Assembly (NCBI RefSeq): GCF_000372725.1
Contig: NW_005196603.1
Span: 125,489-189,488, forward strand
Origin: Emiliania huxleyi CCMP1516
Lineage: Eukaryota; Haptophyta; Isochrysidales; Noelaerhabdaceae
Reading direction: 5' to 3'
Length of the DNA stretch: 64,000 bases
This document shows, in pieces, positions 1-9,265 of this stretch (its first letter is position 1; each line of letters opens with the position of its first letter). Under the pieces are notes generated by a model that worked only from the letters and a program-made list of their open reading frames with translations, did no database searches and had not been told where the DNA came from. A program made the position numbers and the translations under genes.

Positions 1-3000
1 GCCCCCCTCGCGCCCGCGCCGGCCGCCTCCAACGTCGGCGGCGAGCCGCTCTGCCAACCGTGCAATGGGCAAGAGCCAAAGGGGCAGAAGCACGAGGCGA
101 TGCTGCGCTCGTGCACGCGCCTTGCTTGGGGCCAGCTGGCCAGCTGGCTCGCTTCAGCCGTCGTCGTGACCGATGCGGATGCCCCCGCCACGCCGGAGCC
201 GCCGCACATAGACGCGCTGCTGCCCGCATGGTCGTCGGACGGCGACTTGCGCGGCCCGCCGCTCCTCTCGCACCAGCTGCCGCTCCACCGCCTCGTGGCG
301 CAGCTGCTGCAGGTGGGCCTCGCGCGCGGGATGGCTCCCGAGGAGCTGTTGCGGCTCACCGCCGCGCAGGCAGTGGTGGCGATGGAGCACCCTTTGCGGC
401 TGCAGATGCTGCCGCTGCAGCTGCGGCTGCGCGGCTGGTCGGGCTGCGGTCGCTCGCCATGGGCCGCCAACCAGTTCTACCGCGGCCGCCTTCACCGCGA
501 GGCGGGCTGGGCACGCGATATGCTCCTGATCCAGGTCTGCGCTTTGGCGCTTGGCCCAGACGCGTTCGTGGCTCGGCTGTGCGAGCGCTTTCCTGGATTG
601 GCCGCGGGGACGAGGGAGGCGGCGCCGTCGGAGGTGTCGCACGTCTCTCTCGAGGAGCTGCTCTGGCTGGTCCTCTCCCTCTTCAAGGATTGGGCCCTCT
701 CGGGCGAGGCGGCGCTACGGCGGGACGTGGTCCATCAGCTCGCGCTCGGGCCGATGCCGCATTCGGTCCTCACCCGTCGACTCGAGCCGCGGTGGGCCGA
801 GCACCCGCGCTTTGCAGCACTGCTCGCCGAGGTGGGGCGGCGGACCGCCTCCGCCACGGGCGGTCGCTACGCCCTACGCACCACTCTCTGGCGCGAGGTT
901 GACCCGACCTACCCTTGCTACACCGCCGAGGAGGCCAAGCACGTTGCCGGCCGGCTGCTCAGCATCGCCCCGCACCGGCTGCACAGCTCGCCCGGCGGCG
1001 GGCCGACGCCCGAGGGGCGCACAGCTGGCGCGCCGCCACCGACGCCGCAGGTCGGCTCTCTCGAGCTGCCCCCCTCGTGCGTGCCGCAGCTGCACGTCGC
1101 CGCGCCCGTTTTGCAGCGGCTGCCGCGCCTCGGTCGGCTGCTGCTCTCGCCCCTGCTGCTGCGGCTGTCGAGCCGTGTGCTCGCTGGCGTGGCATCGTCG
1201 CCAGTCAACGAGTCCGCCCTCGCCAATGCTCTTCACCTTCTCGTGCTGGGTGCGCAGCTGTGCCACGCCGCGCTCGCCGCCGCGCCGTCCCCGTCCGCGA
1301 CACCTCAGACTCCTGGCGGAGCGGCGCCGCAGCTCCCTGCAGCCGAGGCGGCTTTCCTGGCGGCGCTGGCCGAGGGGCCTGCCGCCGCCAGCGGCCCAGC
1401 CGCCAAGGCCGCGCCGACAGCCTCGGTGATCGCGTGCCTCTGGCGTGTCGTGAACGGCTCCTCGGCCAAGAGCATGCCTCTGGCGCGTGCAGCGGCCGAG
1501 CACTGCCTCAAGCTCGCGACGTCGGCATCGCCGGCGTGCGCCGCCGCGCTCGCAGCGACCAAGCAGGAGGCGGCAGCGCGAGTTGGCAACGCTGCATCGG
1601 CTGAGCGCGACGAGCGGCGTAAACAGGCACGCGCAGGGCGCGCACGCATGATGCAGCGCATGCAGGCGGCGCAGGCCGCGTTTGCCATGGGCGATGGCAC
1701 AGAGGACGGCGACGATGCCGACGGCCGGGGTGGTGGCAGCGGCAGCGCGCCGCCCCCCGGCGCCGCACCGACCCCGTCAAGCAAAGCGGCGGCCGACCGG
1801 CGCGCAGCGGAGGCGGCCGGGCTTTGCGAGCTGCTCGGCGACCCGGATGCGTGCTGTGTTCTGTGCAAGGAGCGGCTCTGCGACGAGGCGGCCGCCGGCG
1901 GCGGCTGCTCGCTCGGCGCGTGCGGCCTGATTGCCCGCATCGGGCCACAGAGGCTGCCGCTTCCCAGCAACCAGCGTCACAGGCAGGAGGTGGTGGGGAA
2001 GCTGCTCGCCGAGGGTGCGGCTGAGGCGACGGCGACGGCGACAAGCAACGGCGACGCCGGGGCCACTTCATCCACCGAGATAGACCCCAAGTGGGTCGCA
2101 AAGGCGATGAGCCAGGCCGAGTCGGACGATCCAAAGCTGCCGGGCGCGGACGACGGTTCGCCCTCCCGCAATCGCAGCCGGAAGCGGCCGCGTGGTGGCA
2201 ACGGCAGTGGGCGCGGTGGCGGCAATCGACTCAACTCGCCGATGGCGTCGGCCATCGCGCGGGGAATTGCGGCGACGCGCCTTGGCTCGTTGAACGGGGA
2301 GACCGGCGCAGGCGACTCTGGCGACGAGGGCGCCGCTGTTGGTGCAGCGCGCCGCCAGGCCATCCTCGACTCGGACGAGGGCCGGATGCTGCTCGAGGCG
2401 GGGGTGCCCATCGATGAGATCCTCGCCAACCTCGCTGGCAGCTTCGCTGGCCAGGGCGAGGCAGGCAGCAGCCGCGCGTCGGGCAGCGGCGTGGCCATGG
2501 AAGAGATGGAGGAGGAGCGGCAAGCGATCGCTCTCTCCCTCGCTGAGGCGGAGATGGGCGAGGGGGGTGAGGAGGAGGAGGAGGACGGGGAGGACGGGGA
2601 GGAGGACGGGGGGGAGGAGGAGGGGGATGGGGAGGGGGAGGAGGGGGAGGAGGGGGAGGAGGAGGAGGAGCGGCGTGGCAGCGACGAGCCTTCGTCGCGC
2701 GACTTGCGGCAGCAGCGGCGCCGGCGCCTGAGGCGGCGGGTGGAGGCGCAGATGGAGGATGTGCTCGATATGGCGATCGAGCATTCCGCGCCCGGCGACA
2801 GCGCCCGCGACGGTGACGGCGGTGATGGCGATGGCGCGGACGGGGAGCAAGACGACGACAGCGGCATGAGCAGCGAAGAGGAGGCGGAGAGCGACGGCGC
2901 CACCCCGGGCGCCGTCGACCGTGACGGTGGTGACGACATGCTCTCCGACGAGGACGACGTCGGCCTCGGCTACCGGTCGGAGTTGCTGCGCGAGGCCGAG

Positions 3001-5235
3001 ACGTCGCTCCTGCAGCTGCTGCACGGCGAGATTGACGACGGCGGGCTCGGCAACGGCGGCGGCGGCGGGATCGAGACTCAGCTGACAATGATGATGAACG
3101 AGGACGATCACTCGCTCGGGTCCGACTCCGAGGATGAGGACGAGATGCTGCTCGGCGACGCCGAGGGCGGCGGCGGTTTCCTCCCCGAGCAGGCCAACGG
3201 CGCCGGCGTCGAAGCCTCTCCCGGCGCGGGCCGCTCGTCCACCTCGGCTACTCGTGCGCTCCGCGCCTCGGTTGGGTGGCCGCTGCCCTCCCTCGCGTCC
3301 CCGGGGGAGGCTGGCGCGGGCGAGGCCAGCGCGACGATGCGGCGCGAGGGCTCGCTGCTGTCGCGAACGAGCGTAGGCGCGTTCATCTCGACTTGCGGGC
3401 ACGCGACGCACGTCTCCTGCTGGCACGAGTACATGTCGGGCCTCCTGCGCCGCGTGATGCAGTCCGATGGCTTCGAAGGAGAAGGGCTCGTCCGACCGCA
3501 GCGCGGCGAGTTTGTCTGCCCCGTCTGCCGGCGGGCAGCGAACGCGTTGCTCCCGCTCGCGCCGTCGGAACCGCCCGCCGAGGCGGCTCCCGAGCCAGAG
3601 GAGCCGGCGGAGGCTGAGCCGGCGGAGGCTGCCGATTCCCCGACGCCGCCGGCGGCACTCGCCGCGTGGTCGGCACGCGCGCTGCGCTACTCCGACGAGA
3701 ATGGCACGGCGGGCGAGGACGCGGTCTTTCCCCTCTGCTCGCGCGAGCTGCGCGCGGCGATCGAGCATTTTGGCGTCGTCGCGGCCGCGGTGCATGGCGG
3801 GCTGCCGCGGCTCGGAACGCCGCCCCACGACGCGCGCGCATTGCTCATGCCCGCGGCGCTGCTCGCGCACAACGCATCTGTCGCTGAGCTCTCGAGCCGG
3901 ACTTCGTCGCCGCGTGATGCGGCGGTGGACGCTGGGCAGTCTGGCCAGTCGGACGCCGAGGCAGCGGCGGTGGGCCTCAAGCTGCGCGCCCTTTGGCGGC
4001 TCGCACGCGCGCGCCGCCGGCCCGTGTCGCGCACTGCAGCCGCCCTGCTGCGCTGCGCCGCTGCGTCGTCGGCCCCGCCTCGCGGGGAGGAGGAGCAACG
4101 CACCCTTGCGGGCAACGATTTGGCGGTGAGCGGGACCCCAAAGGACGCACCACCCTCGCTGCGCGCCCAGAGAGAGAGAGCCGCGCGCCCCCGTGTCCCG
4201 CAGGCGCTTCTCGTCGTCGAGCCGTTTGTTCTCTTTGCCGAGCTCGTCGCGCTGTGCGGCCTCGGGCCCCGGCCGGACGGGCACGCAGGCCCCGTCGCTG
4301 CACCGCTGGATGCGCATGTGAGCCATGCCGCCGCCGCCGCGCTCGGCGTCTCCGTGGCGCAGGCCCTCGCCGGCGCTGCCGCATCGGGCCGCGCCACTGC
4401 TGCGGAATGGGGCAGCGCACTCGCCGGCGTCGCCGACGCGCTGACGGACGATTCGGCGTCGTGGTCGCGGCTGCTCTGCGCGTGCAGCGGAGAGCTGCTC
4501 TGGCGGATGGCGCACCTGATCGCCGCGCTCCGGCGGCAGCCGCCGCCCGGCCCAGCCACCGGCGCCGAGGCGGCTGCCGCCGCGTGCGCCAGCGTGCTCG
4601 GCGTCGCCGGCGGCTGCGTCGCGGCCTTGTCCCTGGTCCAGGCCCTCCTGCGGGCGGCTGCGTGCGACGCGCCGCTCCTCTACCAGCGCGGCGCGGCCGC
4701 GGTTGCCGCCACCGGCTTACCCACTGCTGCTCTCGTGGCGGCACGGGGGAGGCCGCCCGCCGCGTTGCTCCGCACATCGCTGATGGGCTGGGAGCTGCCG
4801 CCGCCGCCGCTCGGCCTCGTGCCTCTCCCCGCCTCGTTCGAGGCTTTCTTCCACGCCACCTCGGCGAGCCGCTGCCAAATCTGCCGCGCGACGCCCGAGC
4901 ACCGCGCCGTCTGCCTTGCCTGCGGCGCGACTCTCTGCGGGCTCGACACGCCACACGGCTCGAGCGCGATCATCGAGCACACCGCCACTTGCGGTGTGGG
5001 CGTCGGCCTCTTCATGCTCACCCACAACTCGGCCGTCGTGCTTGTGCGCGAGCGGCGCCTCCTCTTTGTCGGTTCGCCCTACCGCGACGAGCATGGCGAG
5101 GTGGACATCGGGCTGCTGCGCATGAAGCCGCTCACGCTGCACGCGCCCGAGTACGCGGCGCTGTCGCGCCAGTGGCTGAACCTCAACTTTGACGAGTCGG
5201 CGCGCGGCGAGGACGAGCTCCCGCTCGGCCTGTGA
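1..5235 (+). CDS. UBR-family N-recognin E3 ubiquitin ligase, 3' part
   Basis: The frame is open from base 1, so the gene starts upstream; the first ATG in the window is at 100. From that ATG, 1711 residues remain. Visible parts: a UBR1/2-type middle region (near residues 265-290, VDPTYPCYTAEEAKHVAGRL); the first RING cysteines C586-V-L-C589; the rest of the RING as CGHATHVSCWHEYM near 1099-1112 and CPVCRR near 1140; and a C-terminal cysteine-rich cap (CQICRATPEH...CLACGATLCG...HTATCG) typical of UBR1/2/3 autoinhibitory ends. UBR proteins bind N-degrons and ubiquitylate substrates in cytosol or nucleus; the UBR box itself should lie upstream of the window. About 510 residues separate the two halves of the RING, against roughly 60 in UBR1. 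That insert holds a UIM-like helix (IALSLAEAE, near 815) and a long Glu/Asp/Gly tract. Stop TGA at 5233-5235. Confidence 0.85.
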   Translation, partial: APLAPAPAASNVGGEPLCQPCNGQEPKGQKHEAMLRSCTRLAWGQLASWLASAVVVTDADAPATPEPPHIDALLPAWSSDGDLRGPPLLSHQLPLHRLVAQLLQVGLARGMAPEELLRLTAAQAVVAMEHPLRLQMLPLQLRLRGWSGCGRSPWAANQFYRGRLHREAGWARDMLLIQVCALALGPDAFVARLCERFPGLAAGTREAAPSEVSHVSLEELLWLVLSLFKDWALSGEAALRRDVVHQLALGPMPHSVLTRRLEPRWAEHPRFAALLAEVGRRTASATGGRYALRTTLWREVDPTYPCYTAEEAKHVAGRLLSIAPHRLHSSPGGGPTPEGRTAGAPPPTPQVGSLELPPSCVPQLHVAAPVLQRLPRLGRLLLSPLLLRLSSRVLAGVASSPVNESALANALHLLVLGAQLCHAALAAAPSPSATPQTPGGAAPQLPAAEAAFLAALAEGPAAASGPAAKAAPTASVIACLWRVVNGSSAKSMPLARAAAEHCLKLATSASPACAAALAATKQEAAARVGNAASAERDERRKQARAGRARMMQRMQAAQAAFAMGDGTEDGDDADGRGGGSGSAPPPGAAPTPSSKAAADRRAAEAAGLCELLGDPDACCVLCKERLCDEAAAGGGCSLGACGLIARIGPQRLPLPSNQRHRQEVVGKLLAEGAAEATATATSNGDAGATSSTEIDPKWVAKAMSQAESDDPKLPGADDGSPSRNRSRKRPRGGNGSGRGGGNRLNSPMASAIARGIAATRLGSLNGETGAGDSGDEGAAVGAARRQAILDSDEGRMLLEAGVPIDEILANLAGSFAGQGEAGSSRASGSGVAMEEMEEERQAIALSLAEAEMGEGGEEEEEDGEDGEEDGGEEEGDGEGEEGEEGEEEEERRGSDEPSSRDLRQQRRRRLRRRVEAQMEDVLDMAIEHSAPGDSARDGDGGDGDGADGEQDDDSGMSSEEEAESDGATPGAVDRDGGDDMLSDEDDVGLGYRSELLREAETSLLQLLHGEIDDGGLGNGGGGGIETQLTMMMNEDDHSLGSDSEDEDEMLLGDAEGGGGFLPEQANGAGVEASPGAGRSSTSATRALRASVGWPLPSLASPGEAGAGEASATMRREGSLLSRTSVGAFISTCGHATHVSCWHEYMSGLLRRVMQSDGFEGEGLVRPQRGEFVCPVCRRAANALLPLAPSEPPAEAAPEPEEPAEAEPAEAADSPTPPAALAAWSARALRYSDENGTAGEDAVFPLCSRELRAAIEHFGVVAAAVHGGLPRLGTPPHDARALLMPAALLAHNASVAELSSRTSSPRDAAVDAGQSGQSDAEAAAVGLKLRALWRLARARRRPVSRTAAALLRCAAASSAPPRGEEEQRTLAGNDLAVSGTPKDAPPSLRAQRERAARPRVPQALLVVEPFVLFAELVALCGLGPRPDGHAGPVAAPLDAHVSHAAAAALGVSVAQALAGAAASGRATAAEWGSALAGVADALTDDSASWSRLLCACSGELLWRMAHLIAALRRQPPPGPATGAEAAAAACASVLGVAGGCVAALSLVQALLRAAACDAPLLYQRGAAAVAATGLPTAALVAARGRPPAALLRTSLMGWELPPPPLGLVPLPASFEAFFHATSASRCQICRATPEHRAVCLACGATLCGLDTPHGSSAIIEHTATCGVGVGLFMLTHNSAVVLVRERRLLFVGSPYRDEHGEVDIGLLRMKPLTLHAPEYAALSRQWLNLNFDESARGEDELPLGL

Positions 5236-5621
5236 TCGAGGCGCGATCTTTTGCCCTGGCCGCCGCGCTGTTTGCACGCCCGTGCGTCGCTCTGGCTCTC
5301 GCACGCGCGCATTGCGAGTGCCGGAGCTGTTTTGTGCTTTATTTTCGTTGACGGCCGTGAGGACGCGTGAGCCGAGCCCGAGGGGGCGGCGCGTCGCGAG
5401 AGAGCTGAGAGGTCTCTCTAGTCTCTTTTCTGGTGGTTGTTCAAGTGTCGCTGAACTCTGATGTCTGAAGACCTAATCGTACACTCCACAGCGTGCCCCG
5501 CCCCCCTGAAAATCCGCACAATCCCAACTCAACGCGCAAGAGCACATTGCACAAAAACGTTCTGCTAGAGAAAGAGAGCACTCCCGAGTTTCCCCTGTTG
5601 CCCTGACCGACACGGCGCCGG
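5236..5621. other. convergent intergenic spacer
   Basis: The spacer lies between the 3' ends of the UBR ligase and the transporter. I see no coding signal, only ordinary GC-rich sequence that becomes more AT-rich near 5470-5560, as expected for two 3' untranslated regions. Confidence 0.6.
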
Positions 5622-8600
5622 TCATGATCGTCCTCCCGTATTTCTCAAGCTCGGCGGCGCGGTCCCAGAGTTTCCGAGCAAGTCGCGCGCAGAGGAGGTG
5701 AGTGAGCGGCGCAAGCACGGCACCGAGCCGCGGGCGGATACCGAGCCCCTCTCCTCGATGTCGCCAGCCGTGGGCGGCGGCGGCCGCTTCTTGGGCCAGA
5801 AATTGGCCGCGTCGGGCACGCACGCCATGAGCGCGGGGATGGTCAGCTTGGTGGTGATGAAGCAGTCGATGAGCACGCCGATGCAGAGCATGAAGCCGAT
5901 CTGGTTGAGCACGGGCGTCGTCGACGCGAGCAGCGCGCCGAAGGCGAGGAACATGATGATGCCGGCGGCCGAGATGATGGTGCCCGCCTGGTCGAGCGCG
6001 GCGATCACCGCCTCGCGCCCGTCCTTGCCCTCCTGCCAGTTCTCCATGACCGAGTCCATCAAAAAGATGTCGTAGTCGAGGCCGAGCCCGACAAGCACCG
6101 CGAGCGCGACCGAGGGCGAGATCCAAAACAGGGAGCCTCCCGCCGGCGCGAGCGCCTCGAGCCCGAGGAACTCGAGGTAGCCGAGCTGGTACACCATCAC
6201 CGACGCGCCGATCGCGACGACGAGCATCCACGTGATGCACACCACCGCGCGCAGCGGGACGAGCGCCGTGCCGAACGAGCCGCCCAGGATGACGCAGATG
6301 ATGGCGGCGATTGCGAGCACGACGACCGGCATCCGGCGCAGCGTGTACTGCGCGCCGTCCATTTGCTCGAGCGGCATACCGTACGCGAAGACTTCGCCGA
6401 TCTGCTGCCCCTCCCACTCGAGCAGGGTGCCGCCGCCGCCCCCCACCCCCTCCCCCCCTGCCCCGACCAGCTGCTCGCGCAGCGTGCGCATCCACGCGTT
6501 CCCCGTCTCCGAGAAGAGGTCCTCGTGGCAGTGGGCGTACACCTGCGTCGCGTTGTGTCCCTGGTTCGTGAGCACGTCGCCGAGCATCGTGAACTGCGCC
6601 GCCAGCTTCAGGAAGGGCATGATGTCGATCGGGCCCAGGTTGTAGCCCTCTGCGACGCAGCCGCCCGAGAAGGTCATCAGCCCGACAAAGTCGCGCGGCT
6701 CCATCGTGTAGTTGTGGCCCTGCGCGGCGAGCGCACTCGTCACGTTGTGCGCGAGCGACTGCAGCATGTGGCACGTCGCGATCGACCAAGCCTTGTTGCC
6801 CGTGATGTCGAGCGTCGTCCCGTCCTCCTGGGTCGGCGCCATGATGAGCAGCTTGACGGGAGTGGTCAGGTCCTGCCCAAAGGTGTCGGCGAGCTTGATG
6901 AACGCGTGCGTCGCGGGGTGGGACGTCTGCATGAGTGGGGTCAGGTCCTCGACGTACGTGAACTCCTTGAGCGCGAGCGCGAACGGGACCGCCGCCAGCG
7001 CGAGCAGCACCGTGATGAGCCGCGCGTGCCGCTGCACCCGCAACCCGAGTAGCGCCCACACGTCGCGCTGAGGCGCTGCCCCCTCGGCCAAGTCCGCGGC
7101 TGCCGCGTCCGAGACCCCCACCGCCGCCCCGATGGGCAAGCCCGACGAGCCGGCCGCCGCGACGTCCCCCTTTGACGGCGCGTCGGGCGCCGCGCGGCTC
7201 GGCAGCGCCGCCTGCGCCGCCAAGCCCGGCGAGCCGAAGGGCGTGTCGTCGAGCGAGAGCCCGTACTTGCGGCTCGAGGTGTAAAAGCGCGGCGCGGCGA
7301 GGAGCGTGGTGGGCGTGAGGGTGAGCGTCACAACCACCGACATGCAGACCGCGATCGCGTTGCCGAGCGCCATCGAGGTGATGGTCGAGGTGGGCAGCGC
7401 GAGCATGGTGCAGAAGCAGAGCGCGAGCGTCGCGCCCGAGACGGCGATGGTGTGTCCGGCAGTGAAGAGGGCGACGCCGAGCGCGCGGTGATGTGGCCGG
7501 CCGAGCGCACGCTCCTGGTTGAAGCGCGAGAGCAGGAAGAGCGAGTAGTCGATCGACATGGCGAGCGCGACCGCCACGAGCATCGGCGGCGCGGTGACGA
7601 CGACGGGCATCACGAAGGCAGCGATCGGGTACATGAGCGCAATGGTGGCGGTGATGGCGCACAGGATGTTTGCCGTCACGAGGGCGAGCTGCCGCACGTT
7701 GCGGAGCATCGCGAAGAGCACCACGAAGGCGAGCATCGTCGCGACGGTCGAGAGGGCCATCCCATACTCGACGCCCAGGATGATGTCCTCGAAGACATAG
7801 GGCGTCGAGACGACCTGCAGCAGCACGTTGCACTCCGACCGCCCCGTCTCGATGCAGTCGTGGGTGCGCCTCTCGCGGTACTCGGCCCAGTCCTCGCTCA
7901 GCGCCGCGACCGGGTCGCAGAAGGGCTGCTTCTCGAAGACGCACTCCTTGTAGACGGCCTCGCCGTCGCAAGACTTCATGTGGACGAGGATCATGCCCTC
8001 GGAGCCGCCGTACCGCTCGGGGAAGAAGAGCTGGTGCGTGAACGACTGCAGCTCCGTCTCGGGGCAAACCGTGTGGCCGGCACACATGTCGAAGAAGGAG
8101 TAGAAGTCGAAATCGCAGCGGTCCAGGTACTTTTTCATCAGATCCTTCAGGTCGAGCGAGATTACCTCTGCTAACGCCGTCAGATCATCCACGGGGTCGT
8201 AAGTGGGGAAGGGGGACGGCCAGTTGTAGTCCAGGGTCGCGTCTGCGTTGATGAGCATCTCGCCCGGCTCGCCGTTGGCGGTGATCATTGCCGCCAGCGT
8301 CACCGGCTCGGGCGGAAACATCTTGTCGTAGGTCGCCTTCGCGGCTTCCGAGTCGGAGCCATAGGGAGGCTCGACCGACACCTTGAGCAGCCGCTGCAAC
8401 GGGAGGTAGACGCCGACCCCGATCACAAAGAGGGAGATCCACAGCGAGAGGACCACGAGCCGAGGGCCGGTGCGGTTCAGAAGCGCGACATACCGCCGGA
8501 AGCTCGGCGGCACCTCTGCGTCGTCCTGATCGTCGTCGTCCAGGTCTTCGAGCTGCCGCTTCACCTCACGCCCTCTGACGACCGACAGGGAGCTCGTCTG

Positions 8601-8642
8601 CGTGGCAACGGTGACCCCGCCGCTGATGTCCTCGGTCTCCAT
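5622..8642 (-). CDS. MMPL/Patched-like RND membrane transporter
   Basis: Single-exon protein of about 1006 residues. It has the RND duplicated layout: one N-terminal membrane segment (VVLSLWISLFVIGVGVYL), a large loop with cysteines, a five- to six-helix block with ALAMSIDYSLFLLSRF, a second N-half helix (ITVLLALAAVPFALAL), a second loop, and a final block with GLGLDYDIFLMDSVMENW. The paired SIDY/GLDYD motifs in the fourth helix of each half are typical of MMPL, Patched and Dispatched proteins, which move lipids or hydrophobic molecules using an ion gradient. I chose METEDISGG at 8642; the frame is open about 38 codons further up but has no ATG there. There is no clear sterol-sensing-domain evidence, so the substrate is unknown. 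Convergent with the UBR gene. Confidence 0.85.
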   Translation of the reverse strand: METEDISGGVTVATQTSSLSVVRGREVKRQLEDLDDDDQDDAEVPPSFRRYVALLNRTGPRLVVLSLWISLFVIGVGVYLPLQRLLKVSVEPPYGSDSEAAKATYDKMFPPEPVTLAAMITANGEPGEMLINADATLDYNWPSPFPTYDPVDDLTALAEVISLDLKDLMKKYLDRCDFDFYSFFDMCAGHTVCPETELQSFTHQLFFPERYGGSEGMILVHMKSCDGEAVYKECVFEKQPFCDPVAALSEDWAEYRERRTHDCIETGRSECNVLLQVVSTPYVFEDIILGVEYGMALSTVATMLAFVVLFAMLRNVRQLALVTANILCAITATIALMYPIAAFVMPVVVTAPPMLVAVALAMSIDYSLFLLSRFNQERALGRPHHRALGVALFTAGHTIAVSGATLALCFCTMLALPTSTITSMALGNAIAVCMSVVVTLTLTPTTLLAAPRFYTSSRKYGLSLDDTPFGSPGLAAQAALPSRAAPDAPSKGDVAAAGSSGLPIGAAVGVSDAAAADLAEGAAPQRDVWALLGLRVQRHARLITVLLALAAVPFALALKEFTYVEDLTPLMQTSHPATHAFIKLADTFGQDLTTPVKLLIMAPTQEDGTTLDITGNKAWSIATCHMLQSLAHNVTSALAAQGHNYTMEPRDFVGLMTFSGGCVAEGYNLGPIDIMPFLKLAAQFTMLGDVLTNQGHNATQVYAHCHEDLFSETGNAWMRTLREQLVGAGGEGVGGGGGTLLEWEGQQIGEVFAYGMPLEQMDGAQYTLRRMPVVVLAIAAIICVILGGSFGTALVPLRAVVCITWMLVVAIGASVMVYQLGYLEFLGLEALAPAGGSLFWISPSVALAVLVGLGLDYDIFLMDSVMENWQEGKDGREAVIAALDQAGTIISAAGIIMFLAFGALLASTTPVLNQIGFMLCIGVLIDCFITTKLTIPALMACVPDAANFWPKKRPPPPTAGDIEERGSVSARGSVPCLRRSLTSSARDLLGNSGTAPPSLRNTGGRS

Positions 8643-9265
8643 GCCCGCACCGGACAGCGGTCGAGAAAGACGTGCTGCGCGCGCTAGAGGTCGGGCTGAG
8701 CTGCGGAGGCGCAGCACAGCTTCAAGGACCGCGTAAGGACCGAGGCGCACTCGCACACAAAAAGAATGGCACTTCGTGCGACGATGGCGAGGTACTCCCT
8801 GTGTGACTGCGAAGAGAGATAGGAAGAGGCAGACTCCCTAGGGTGGGCGACGGATAGCGCACCACACACCTCTCCTTAAAATCCCTGTGTGGTGGCGGCG
8901 TGCCGTCCTCCCATCCCTCCCTTGGGTTGTCTGTTTTCTTTCTTTCTTTACTCCCTGTGTGGTGGCGGCGTGCCGTTCTCCCATCCCTCCCTTGGGTTGT
9001 GTGTTTTCTTTCTTTCTTTAGGTACTTCCAGGTTCCAGCCTGCTCTGGGAACAGCTGACGCAGTCTCGCCGAGGCTCGCCCCAGCAGTCTCTCGGGTTGA
9101 CTCGGCCAGACAAAAACCCCGAGAGGCGTGGGAGTACCTCGCCAGGTGCGACGGCGCCCCGCCCGGCACGCTTTTCTTTTCTCCCAATTGACTTCGAAAA
9201 AGCGCGAACCCGCACCGGCGCTTCCAACTGGCAAACCAGCGCACCGGCGCTTCCAACTGGCACTG
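8643..9265. promoter_or_regulatory. divergent promoter region between transporter and BTB gene
   Basis: About 620 bp separate the divergent starts of the transporter (minus) and the BTB protein (plus), so both promoters should lie here. It contains a two-copy 68-bp tandem repeat (8883-9018) and a short repeat of a 26-base unit ending in GCGCTTCCAACTGGC (about 9210-9262). No TATA box is obvious. Frames that read through this region on both strands owe their openness to the repeats. Confidence 0.4.
8883..9018. repeat. two-copy 68-bp tandem repeat
   Basis: Unit one starts at 8883 and unit two at 8951. Each begins CCCTGTGTGGTGGCGGCGTG and ends in a TTTCTTTCTTTA pyrimidine tract. They differ at only two or three bases by eye (for example GTCTGTTTT against GTGTGTTTT), so the duplication is recent. 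Confidence 0.9.

Noticed and set aside
2068-4515. 815-codon open frame on the minus strand across the UBR gene
   Set aside because: It mirrors the UBR coding strand in very GC-rich sequence and shows no domain; low-complexity Leu/Pro runs are the complement of the acidic tract.
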